From Motacilla alba alba (taxonomy: Eukaryota > Chordata > Aves > Passeriformes > Motacillidae), in the NCBI RefSeq assembly GCF_015832195.1, contig NC_052017.1, positions 48,375,652-48,439,651 of the forward strand: DNA of 64,000 nt, read 5' to 3'. Shown here piece by piece: positions 50,462 to 61,402 of this stretch. Every line of letters starts with the position of its first letter. Position 1 is the first letter of the stretch. A model generated the notes under the pieces. The model made no database searches. It was not told the origin of the DNA and was given only the letters and a program-made list of their open reading frames with translations. Made by a program: the position numbers and the translations under genes.

Positions 50462-51088
50462 CACCCACTGAAGAGTTGGAAATGGGTCCCCTGTATACAG
50501 CTAGGCCAAAAGGATGCACCAGTGGAAGTGTGACCAGCAGGTCAAAGGTGATTTTCACCTTCTACCTCACTCTCATGAGACCCCCACCTGGAGTGCTGCA
50601 TCCAGCTCTGGGGGCCCCAAGGTAAGACAAATATAGACCCATTGAAGCAAGTCCAGACAAAGCCACAAAGACGGTCAGAAGGATGGAATTCCTCTTCTGA
50701 GAAAATAGGCTAAGAGAGCTGGGGTTGCTCACCCTGGAGAAGAAAAGGGTTCAGGGAGCACATTCCAGTACAAAACAGGGGCCTAGAAGAAGGCTGGAGA
50801 GGCACTTCTAACAAGGGTGTACAGTGGCTTGAAATTGAAAGAGGGTGGGTATAGATAAGACATTAGGAATAAATTCTTTTCTGAAAGGGTGATAAAGCCT
50901 TAGAAGAGGTTGCCCAGAGTAGTTGTGAATGCCCTATCCCTGGAAGCATTCAAGGCCAGAATGGATGGAGTTTTGAGCACCATCCACTGTTCTAGTAAGG
51001 AAGAAGTTGTTCCTGCCCAGAACAAAGGTTTATGACTAGATGATGTTGTAGGTACCTCCCAATGCAAATCATTCCATAATAAAGAATA
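50462..51088 (+). mobile_element. CR1 LINE 3' half with 3' end, plus strand, degraded
   Basis: In plus orientation the CR1 blocks appear in order: GGCCAAAAGGATGCACCAG near 50504, a CTCATGAGACCCCCACCTGG block then AGTGCTGCATCCAGCTCTGG near 50571-50611, AGCAAGTCCAGACAAAGCC near 50646, AGAGAGCTGGGGTTGCTCACC with CTGGAGAAGA near 50713, TTGAAATTGAAAGAGGGTGGG near 50830, GACATTAGGAATAAATTCTT near 50859, GAGGTTGCCCAGAGTAGTTG near 50907, and CCCTATCCCTGGAAGCATTCA near 50932. The 3' end is GACTAGATGATGTTGTAGGT with a worn ATTCCATAAT terminus at about 51070. This covers the ORF2 C-terminus and 3' UTR. Frames are closed by indels. It is the same broad subfamily as the copies at 4193 and 34018, but in the opposite orientation. 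Confidence 0.92.
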
Positions 51089-54000
51089 AAAAAGGATTTA
51101 GACAACCCAGAAGCACAAGGGATTGTGGAAGTATCGTCTAGAGGAAATGAGCAAAAGGGCAGGTGACACATTCCTCCTCAGCCTGGATCAGAGAAAGAGT
51201 CTTGAAGCTCACCACTCCAAGTCACCCATAGATCTTCACAACATAGAAGATGTTTCATTCCCTTTTTGGGTACTCATTCACAAAGAGAACAATGATCTGA
51301 CACTGCAATACCTTTGTTCTGGGGCCAGGCTTTGGAGCCATCAGCCTGAAGAGCCTATTTCTCTTGATGGTTTTTATAGCTGTCTGTATGATGGTATAGT
51401 ACAAAAACAAAATGAGGGAAGAGAAGAGATTACTGTTCTAAGCAGCTTAAAATCACCTCTTAAATAACAGGACTCTTAAAATAGCATTATTGAGGTTAAA
51501 AAATTCATTCCTCATAACTTAGAAAATCTTAAATTTTGGTAATTTCCAATTCTGAAATGTTCAATTCTGAAATGCTCCGATTCTGAATACTTGTTTTGAT
51601 GTATCATTATGGTAACACTATCTGTGTATGGTAACTGTGCATGTTGCTCCTGTGAAATCATCTTTCATACTTCTTTCCACCTCCTAGGGTAGGAAGAAAA
51701 ATGGGCAGGGGGGCAGGAGACAAAACAGCAAAATTTTGAAGAATAATGTTGATGTATATGTATCCCAAAAGTAGGAAGTTTTGAACATACCCATTTTAAA
51801 TTGGAAAATTATTCATTCAGTTGTATAGGCTCAGAATGTTTACTTCTAGGACAAACCTAGAAAGATACTGTAACTTTTTCACCTTGGCTAAAACTTATAT
51901 CTCACTAATTCTTTGAGGTTCCTCCGTTTCATCTCAAATCATTCATCTATTCATCTCTAAACACAGCAAACACAGCAAAACCTGTCACAAAGGCTTGAAA
52001 ACTTATTTCCTTTGGGTTTTTGTTTGCTTAACATAGACTGTCAAGGAATCAATACCTATTCTCATATGCACACAAAGACAAGTAATCTTAAGCATGCATA
52101 TGAATAAAAGACAAGCAATAGATTTTATGCAATTGGGACACTGCATAATCTAAGTTTTTAAACCCCTTCAAAGACCTTTATAGAACCAATTAAAAAGGTA
52201 GAAAAATATCTATCTCAATTAGGACCATACTTGCTTATGTAATGTTTTTGTGCAAATATGGTGACAAGGTAAATTTTAAACTCTGTGTGAAACCAATATA
52301 TTGGGGAGGAAATAAAATGTTCTATGTGCAATGCTTCAGGAAAGGGCTGGACACTCAGGACTGACAAAGTGGTTGACAATTTTTTCAAATCCTCTATTTG
52401 TTTCTGTTATCCAGAAGGATAGATTAAAATTCTTAAGACATTGCACTGATTACAAGGATTTTGATAATATAGTCAGGAAGTGGAAACAACAGTATGTGAT
52501 TTGTTGCTACCCCTAAAGGAGAGATCAAATTTCAACTACATTTCAAATACTTGCAATAAGCATAATAGCAAAAGACTTCAAACACACAGCCTCAAAAAAA
52601 AGCACTTCTATAAGTGTAAAGATTGCATTTATTGAGCATATTTTTGAATGCTATTATTCACCAAGACCTACCTTATTTAGTAGCAATGATTCGTTTGTAT
52701 CTTCTTTATGAATTTTGCATTGAAGCCCAAGTTCATGCACATTATGAAAACCAATGCCTTCTTTCTACTCCTGGAAGTGAGACCCCATAATTATACCATT
52801 AGCACAGTGAGCATAGTTCCATTTTTCTCCAAGAGCAATACTGCATACATAAGAGAAAAGTCTGGCTTTACTTTCAGAATCTCAAGAGTGTCTCTGACAA
52901 GAATGACTTCTCACTACACAAATGCAAGAGTGGTAAAGATTATACAGAGATGGTGTGAGCTACACTAAGGTTAGGCTAAATGATTTCCTGCCAACAGGGT
53001 AGACAAAGAAACAGGAACAAATGGTGAGAATTTTCAGCAATAGACTTGGTTGGTTTAACAGGATTTAGATGTTCTATACCTATAAACTATACCACACCTA
53101 TTCATGGTATGTTATAGTCAACAATTGGATTAATATTCTCAGCAGAGCTGTGGCCTTCTGCAGGTCTTGCTATAATAAATGGGCAGTTTAGAAATGGTTG
53201 GATAAGAAATGAAACAAATGTATAATTATTTCTCTCTTGGGGGCCAAGAGAAAATTTTGTTTCATTTCGATCTTAACACAAAGGCATGAATCAAAACAAG
53301 GGAAAAAGTTTACATGAAGTGGAGAACCAAGAAGTGCTGATGTTTTGCATAAATTTTATAAATTAGCCTCCTTTTTGTTCTCCTTGATAACAAATTATGG
53401 TCTGGAGACAGCTTTTGCAGTGGATCAGTGGTTTGGACTGTGAATTACTCTGGTGACCCACAGGTCAGCAAAAAGCCTTTGTTCTCCATAAGGAATGTTT
53501 TACTGAGACATTCAGCACATTTCCAGAAATAAGTAAATACAGCTACAATTCAACTGCCTTCACCTTAGACCATGAAGGGCCACTGACCAGGACAAAATAC
53601 ATCAGATTGGCATTTTATATCATAGCCAGATGCAAGCAGCCCCTGAAGTGACAGACACTGAACCAGATGCCACATAAGCAGCACATAGCAGTATACCAAA
53701 ACTGTTAATCAAGGAGGAGACAGAGATAGAGACAGGAATGAAAAGACCTAAGTGCACTTATACATCACCAGCAGAATAAAAGGGGAGTGCAGCAGCCAGT
53801 TCTCCTAAATTATCAGTAGTTTCATCATTTTACTTGGAAGGAGTGGATTCTGCTGCCAGAGTTTTGATACAACCTGTTTTCTTGTTTAAAAGAGTGGGAA
53901 AGTTATACTGAGTTTATTGTAGCATAGCACAAAAAGTTAATTCATGGCAAATGGCCTCAGCAAGTGCCTGCAATCAATGGCTTGAGTATGGCTCTATGTA

Positions 54001-57000
54001 TTTTCCCTCATCAAGGGTGAGTCCCAGAGCCCGGGTGAATATTTAGGTTTGGCAAATACTTCATTTAGCAATGACAACATTAAAGCATGTCCTTTTTATT
54101 ATTCCCTTGCCTCTAGGGTCTCTCCATTCCCGTAACTCATTAAAAAAAAAAATAAAATCAAAGCCACCAACACATTTCCACACAAAATTTTTCAAGAGTC
54201 CAGACTCTGATCAAAGGTCATCTTTCACATTTGCAAGGTTTCAAAGCAAATGTTCAATCTATACAGTTCTTTTACACCAGAAGAACTTACACTCACTGAA
54301 GCCTAAGTCACACAACATCTTTCTGTCGATATTACATGTGCCCTTCGGGTACAAACACAGCCATCAAACTCGAAATGTATGGAAACTTGAACCTTGCTGC
54401 TCTTTGGGCCAGGTGAACATTTTTAGCCTAGGTCCTGCTGAAACTCAGTCTTCTAGTCCCTAAAATCCTCAAAATTATCATCAATAACTTGAAATTTAGC
54501 TTGAAAGCTTCAGTTAAAAAAAAATTAATTGAACTCATCAGAAGAAGTCAAAGCTTTTAATTAAGAAAAAGACAAACAGATTTTAATAGTGTAAGATCAC
54601 AAGTGTGTAAGCACCATTTCCACAGACTTCATAATCTAGTGTTAGTTTAGAGAAACTGCTTTGAAACCATACTTTGAAACAGCTGCTTGAAAGTCATGGT
54701 CATTCCTTCTAATTTTTAATATTTTGGAAATATAAGCAAAACCCGGTGCAAGCCAATGCAAGTGATAAGCCTATCAAATTTTTTAAGCATTATGCATAGC
54801 TTTATATGATAAGGCCACCCACTCACCAGCTGCAGCTGAACAAGCCATGTGCTAGCAGAGACAAATAGATACACAATAAGATACAAGTATGTCATCCAAT
54901 AATAAATAACTACATAAAAATCTTAAACCAAAAAGTTTCATAAGTTTTAAAACAAAGTTTTAAAGGGTGGGGAATTGCTTCAGCCATCCTCTTCTTGGGA
55001 TGTAGGGTCACATTGAGCCTTACTTTTGCAGAGAGATTGCCCTTCGAATAGAAAGCCGTTTGTCAGCAGTTGAAGCTTCACGGCATTACTATCTAGGGTT
55101 TGGCACATCAGTAGGATACTGAAAACTGAGGCATCAGAGGCACTGGGAAACAGCAGGAATACTGATTATGGCACAGCTGCACATGGAAAAAGGGTAAGAA
55201 TTCTAGCCCATGGAGAATTTTATGGAAGCTGTATTCTGCTGGACCAACCTTTTATTAATGATGTAGCCACAGGGGCTCATTAGGCATCTGCAAACTACAA
55301 GGATTTATATATAGCCCAAACAACAGGTAACTGTAAATTATAGCATTTACCTTTCATTGGGAAACTGGAACTAATTCCACAAGACCCTGAAAACTCAGGC
55401 TGCCAACCCGTTTCTTTGACCTCTGTTCCTTTGACCACAGCCATGAATAAGCCCTGCCTCTTTCCCTGGCAACTTTCCATTCAACCTAAGTGCCATTCAT
55501 TACAACTAAAATTCAACATCTCAACCAAGAAGTGAGACTTTTAAACTTCAACCATAGTTTGCAAAATTTAACAGAATCTATCTATTTTCTGGCAGTAACT
55601 GGCAGCAATTGTCATTGCTAAGTTGAAGCCCTCTTATAAATCAGCTGAATAAGGGAATAATTAACAAAATAGTAATGAAAATATGATGGCATGTTATTGG
55701 CAAAGGAACATGGAGAATTTCATAGTGGGTCATAATGGAACATTAGCCAGTATAGGAATTCTTCACAATTTAGGAGGCATGTTCCATTAAGAGATCCATG
55801 ATTTATTTCAGATTTTGATTGTATTCTAAGCTATAACTTTTAACTTGCCATATCAAGTATATTATCTAATAACAGACAGGAACCAGAATTAACCAGAAGA
55901 GTTAATTGAACAGACAAATGATAAAGACTAATAAATCCCTGGATTTCTCTCTGGTGAGTACATTTTAATAGGTAAGGGGAAGTAAGTAAAAGCCAGGCAG
56001 GGTGACTCATCAGTTCTAGCAATGTAAGAAAATTAGATTTTAAGTGGAAAAAGATGTTTCCTAGGAAACTGCATGATCTGCTTGTGGAACATCAAACAAG
56101 AGCAATTTCCTAACAACAGCCATGGCTAAATTGATCTACTGCACCTCAAACAGCTTTATCAGTGAGAGAGAGATTGAGTCTCTTTTATATTTTCTTAGTT
56201 ACCATCATCAATTTGTCTATTATTTGACTCCTTCAGCTGTTACCTTTCTGACCCTCCACAAGTACAAGTATGATATTTGCCATTATCTAATTGGAAAGCA
56301 CATTTTGCTTTCCCTCATCTTTTCTTCTCTCCTTTTTGCAGCAAGCTCTAGATTCCACTATTGCTGCTGCCACTGAGCCAGAAAGATGTGAGCATGTATC
56401 ATGGTATGCAGCAGGCATAAGCTCAAGCAAGTGTTCTGTTTAAAGTCCTCCACTTTGCAGCAATGGAAAGTGAGCTGCAACATAAGCAACCTCCTGGCTT
56501 CCCTGCTCTGACATGTTCAATATACAGTACATTCAGCCCACCTATACAATTTACACTGGATCAAAATCAATGTCTTTCCCTTTACACTGTCTACATTTCC
56601 ATTCCAATAAATTAAAACCCTCGCATTTCTGTGAAAGCATATAACACTTTGCATTTGGCACAAAAGAGATCAAGTATTTCAGATGCTAGGGTGGAGAACA
56701 TTTGTTCTCCTTGATAATTTCCAATGCAGATTGTTCAATATGCATAAGTTGTAACTGGTGCAAAGCAGAGACTGTCTTCAGAGCATGACCATGGATTTCT
56801 GAGCATAAATCAGTGCATGCGCTGACTGTGTGCAGTCAGACAGGGATTCTAGTACCAGGCAGCTCCTCGGCGCTCATGCTACACACACAGCTCACGTGTG
56901 TCCTGTGACACTGAGCAGCAAAGGCACATCTGCTCAGCAAAGATGCTCTCAGAGCACTTGGTTTTTTGGACATGTCTGTGTCCATTTGATATGTGCATGC

Positions 57001-58589
57001 ACACTGAATCCCAGGTATCACAAAGCAAGCAAATTTGCTCTAGGTGTGCACATAGAGATGCATTCTATCTGAAAGTCAAGGCATTCAAATTACTCCTAGA
57101 CAAAATTTCCTGGCAGAAAAGTAAGATATGTCTGAGGAAACCCAAATGCCTGGTAGCTCTTATCCTGGCCACTCTTGAGCTATCACAACGGATGAAGACA
57201 ATTGCCAATTTTAACAGCCAAAATTTAAATAGGTTGCCAAATTCAGCAGTACTGAAACATTTTCTAGTACACTGATTGCACAGTTACAAATGCAGAAAAA
57301 TACATAAGACCAAATCTGTTCATGCTTACAAAATTGTCGACAGTGCAACTTGTGAGGAAATAAGAAATGGAGACATTACAGCTCTCTTCCACATCAGTGT
57401 TGCTTTCATCAAAATGAACTAACAACTACCTATGATAAGCCCATGTAACCGAGGTTTTATTATTACTACTGCTACTAATTGGGAGATTAAAATGCAGGCA
57501 GAAATTATGAAATCTGAAATTCAGAAAGTCTGTTCTAGCACTTGTAATGCCCAAAATAAAGCAACCTGTTCTAGAAAACTTACTATGTCTGATTCCACGG
57601 CCAGTGGAAGCTGTCCTTCCATGTGAATTTCTCCACTATGAGCTGTGCATGAACAAGTCACACATGGAACAGAAAACCATGTGAAAGCCAGAAAAAGTGA
57701 GAGAAGAGACTTTGTTTTGTGGATTTGTGGCTCAAGAGTCCTGTAAAGAGATAACATGGGGAGAGTTGTCCCACTGTAACTGATTCTTTGTATTTGCAAC
57801 AATGATTTTACTGTCACCAAAAGAAAGCTGGAAAGTCTATGCCTTTTCCAGCCTACTAAACAGAACAAAATTCCCCAGATCATGGTGAAGCCAATGGCAA
57901 ACTGTTTAATATCAAGAATTACACACCCGCTACCACCATCACCACTCTCAGAAAGCTCACATAAAATCTTCTCAACAAAACTTTTATTCCTGCAGTGTTT
58001 TCCCCAACCTGCATGTGTGCAATGATAAAAAAGAAAAAAAACCTTCTTCTCCTTCCTCTCGCACTTTACAGCTTCATTCTTGGCTTAAAACGTATTTAGG
58101 ATTAATGCTTTTTTTTTTTAAAGGAGTAAGATTAAGTATTTTTAGCCCCTGTGAAACACGATGATGCATGTTGCAATTGTCAAGTCCCTGTTAAATTGCA
58201 TGTAGCACATTCTGTAGCTCATAAATATTTAAGATGACTAAATAATTATCCTAGACTCCTCAACTTGCCTTTCTTTATTAGTTCCATGGGGAACAAGGAA
58301 AGCATTTGTTCTTCTTCAGCCATACAGACAATTATATTGCAAAATAACCTCTTTCTGTTGTTGGTGATGCTGCTACATGATTTTCTCCTATTGTGGTCTG
58401 AGAGAATTGGCCTCTTTCAGAGGATAGAAGACCCCCCACTTCTTCACCAGATCAATCCAGCAAGCCTGGCAACTTTTCCAAAATACCTCAACCAAAGCAA
58501 GCCCCACCTCTCTTAATTCCTACTTTAGCCTCCTGTTTCCAGCAGCAGAGGGTAAGAGCACCCTGAATTATACCGGATTCAGAGTGTCA
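51089..58589. other. Unique AT-rich sequence, no gene seen
   Basis: About 7.5 kb without a recognised interspersed repeat. Open frames at 51123-51467 (114 codons, directly right of the CR1), 54071-54463 (130) and 56898-57275 (125) match nothing recognised and sit at the length expected by chance in this much DNA. A small tandem repeat lies at 51546-51592. An E-box-containing GCTCACGTGTGT lies near 56890. Confidence 0.5.
51546..51592. repeat. Three-copy tandem repeat, about 16-bp unit
   Basis: Units CCAATTCTGAAATGTT, CAATTCTGAAATGCTC and CGATTCTGAATACTT follow each other, with ATTCTGAA conserved in all three. The units diverge, so this is an old local duplication rather than a fresh microsatellite. 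Confidence 0.75.
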
Positions 58590-58740
58590 AGCAGGGAAGC
58601 GTGTCCTTGCTTGGAGCAGTTCAGTGGGGAAGTGACAGGGGCTTAATTGGTGCAGGTGTACCTATTTAAACCAGTAGCTGTAAGGACTTGGGGGAAGAGG
58701 ACGGTGAGCCAGTAGCCCTCTCACCATGGAAGAACATTGA
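58590..58740 (+). promoter_or_regulatory. Promoter-like segment with TATTTAAA box, possibly repeat-derived
   Basis: GCTTAATTGGTGCAGGTG is followed by CCTATTTAAACC (TATTTAAA at 58663-58670), then purine-rich GGACTTGGGGGAAGAGGACGG. An ATG in strong context (CACCATGG, ATG at 58726) lies about 55 bases after the TATA-like word. That ATG opens only four codons before a stop. The combination of an ATTGG-type box, a TATA-like box and purine-rich leader resembles internal promoters or LTR-like promoters of old sauropsid repeats, but I cannot name a family. A chance arrangement is possible. Confidence 0.25.
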
Positions 58741-61027
58741 ACAGAATTTTTGCTGTTGCTTTACAGCTTATTCTCCTCTCTGCATGTTTTCAATGCAGCC
58801 ATATGGTAGCAAGCAGACACTCGCAACCTAATAGCAGATGAAGAGCCTGCACACTCTCACAGGCAGCAGACCATGCCCCAGCAGTCGGAGTGGCAACACC
58901 CACCAGCAAAGCCAAGGAAAAAGAGCTGCCTCCCAGATGGCTGGGATGCAGAGCTTTGTCTCAAAGCCTAAGCTTCTTGCTTCTGCAGCTGTCAGATCTG
59001 TCACCATGGTTCACTACCCGCTGCCACAGCCCCCACCCCCTTCCACTCCGGTGCAGTGCAAGAGAAGCAGAGCAGGAGTGCAGGACCTCCAGAGAGTGCC
59101 CCGCCTTTGGAGTGCTCTTGTCATGTTGTGCTGGGATTAACTTGCTTTGGAATGCCAATGTAAAAAAAGGTGCATGGCATCAAGTCAAAATAGCCCATGC
59201 AGTTCCTTTAATGTGCATCTGTGCTGAACAGAAACCTACAATTGTCTAGAAAAAGTGTGATGGCAGAGATCTGCCACTGCTTTGTTAAGAATTTGGCTTA
59301 GTCACAGTGCCTAGATACTGAGGAAGATGAGATGTGTAAAAGCTGAAAACTTTGAAAGCACTTTTTCTAGCCTTATTTTCTTTTTTCACATTCTCCTTCA
59401 TTTTGAAATTCAAAATAATGAAAACAATGATGCAGCTGGTACAGTTCTGTGTGGGGGACCACTGAGAAGTTAAGGAGGCTAAAGGCGTGAAATTAGCATG
59501 GAGAAACCAAAGCGTGCTACATACCTATGGGAATGCTCTCATTCAGAAATAAATTGGCTTAAAGTTCACTGTGGCTTAATACTTGCTGGAAGATCCTTAT
59601 TTCCAACAACTGGGAAAACCAACATGTAAATCAGCATATTTTAGGGTGCAGTTTGACAAGACTGTAAAGCCTGTGTAGTTGTACTGCTACCAAAATAGGT
59701 ACAGGAACAAGGAGCTCCCTCCATTTCTCTTATGAGCTACAAGCCTGCAGGGATAAAAAAAAAGTAAGGGAAGAAACAAAAACTGAAACCAACCCCTACA
59801 TGTCCACCAGCAAAGCAATACCTGCAAAATGTTAGTATTTAATAAAACCACATCACTCAAAAATGGCATACAGTTCTGCTAGAACAGTCTGCTTCTCTTT
59901 GTCTGGGTGGTAGCACTGCAAGAAGGATTCTGCCAATGTGGTTGTAATGGTGGGAGCAGCTAGAAACAAACCTTTATCATCCTCACTGTTAATTTCCCAT
60001 GGAATAAATAAGCTCAAAAAACCCTAACCAAACCCAAAATCCACAAAAACGAAACAACAACAAAAAAAAAAAAAAAATCAAAGGGAAAGAAAAAGCTCCT
60101 CACAGATAGTTCAAGGTTGTGTGCTAAGTTCAGTATGAAAAATATGACACATACTATTCAAAAAGTTCTAGTAAGAAAAAACAAGTTCAAAGTAGTGTCT
60201 AAAAATAATGCAATAAAAAACACTCCCTTTACAGCTTTTTCTAAAAAATGGGAGGAAAGAAGCAACAGTTACAAGGAAATCATTTGACAATGAATGAGGA
60301 TTTACAGTGACACTATTCAGATATATTTTTATGAAAGGGAATATAATTACTGGTTCAGCTGCCACATAGAGGGCAAATATTTCACATTCTCCTCATCAAT
60401 ATTGCTGTCCTTGTGCTCAGATTAAACAAGCCAGGACAGATCAATAGGCAAAGTTTGAAACTGCAGTATATAGTGCATAGAGCAAAGAATTGCAGGGAGG
60501 AAAGATTTCTGACAGCACCTTTGAAAATGTCAAACTTCTACATCCTACCTTTTGTTCTGAATCTAGCATAGATTGAAAAAAAAATGAGCAAAGCTTAATC
60601 CAGGTAAATGTGAGATTGTGGATTTGAATCAATCAAATCATCTGTACAAAAGCTGGAATAATTTTCTATACAACAGCATTACCTCTGCTTAGGAAAGCTC
60701 TTGACACCATAAAGCATTGGAAACTGAGAAATTACCTGGGGAAAAGAGGTGAGGAGGAACAACAATTACTGTATGTTTGCTTTTGTACTTGTGATTTTTA
60801 CTGAGGCACTGGTACTGACCACTACTGGAGACAGGATCATGGGCTAGAGGGACACATTGCCTGACCTTGGCAGTGGTGCAGTGGTGTTCTTAATTTCTCC
60901 ATGTTGTAGCTGCCTCCATCATTGTGCTAGGGAAACAGAAGTGGTGGAAGTCTCTTTAAAACATGGGATAGAAGAAGCACTTCAATAAGGCAAGTTCTTT
61001 TTTCACACAGATGTGTCAATCATATAA
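58741..61027. other. Unique sequence, no convincing gene
   Basis: A GC-richer patch at 58838-59250 is open in two plus frames (100 codons from an ATG at 58838, and 119 codons from 58890) and one minus frame. The products are Ser/Arg/Pro-rich without a recognised family. It lies just downstream of the promoter-like segment, which is the only reason to note it. An A-rich tract occurs at about 60016-60077. No interspersed repeat is recognised. Confidence 0.45.
60016..60077. repeat. A-rich tract ending in a 16-nt poly-A
   Basis: A runs interrupted by CCC/CC (AAAAAACCCTAACC, then AAACCCAAAATCC) end in an uninterrupted run of 16 A at 60062-60077. The tract is preceded by AATAAATAAG near 60004, so it may be a decayed retroposon tail, though no body is recognised. 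Confidence 0.7.
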
Positions 61028-61402
61028 TCCCTTGAGAAATATCTGGGTGGATTTAGTGTCTTTGGATTGCCAGTGACACTTTTTCAAAGCAAACAACCCA
61101 TTTATGATGGAGATTTTGATCAAGTTGTTCTGTTTGATGATAAAATCTACTTTCATGCAGAGCACTGTCTTGAAAGATTGCACCACGTGTCACAAATGAC
61201 AGAAACTGAAGATTTGTTGATGCCAGCTTGGAATTGTTTCTGCTGTGGAGCACTTACTGCTGATAATAAAGGGCCAAAATTAAAACATGTTTTTGTCAGC
61301 AGTTCTGTGTTAGGGAAGGCTGTTTCAGCTCAGACCCTGCAGAAGGCCAGTTCTGTTAATTATTTTCCTGAAGAAGTTAGGTCAGCACACGCAAAACAAT
61401 GA
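61028..61402 (+). other. Open frame of 124 codons, coding status doubtful
   Basis: The plus strand is open from just after a TAA at 61025 to a stop at 61400-61402. The translation looks protein-like in composition (PIYDGDFDQVVLFDD near residue 24, then AWNCFCCGAL), but I recognise no family. There is no in-frame ATG before the middle of the frame. Frames of this length are expected by chance several times in 64 kb. It could be a decayed exon or retropseudogene; the evidence is weak. Confidence 0.12.

Noticed and set aside
51123..51467. 114-codon frame just right of a CR1 as a CR1-encoded product
   Set aside because: It lies beyond the CR1 3' terminus and its translation has none of the CR1 ORF2 patterns.
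61028..61402. 124-codon plus frame as a real exon or gene
   Set aside because: Protein-like composition, but no family recognised, no early ATG, and the length is expected by chance in 64 kb.
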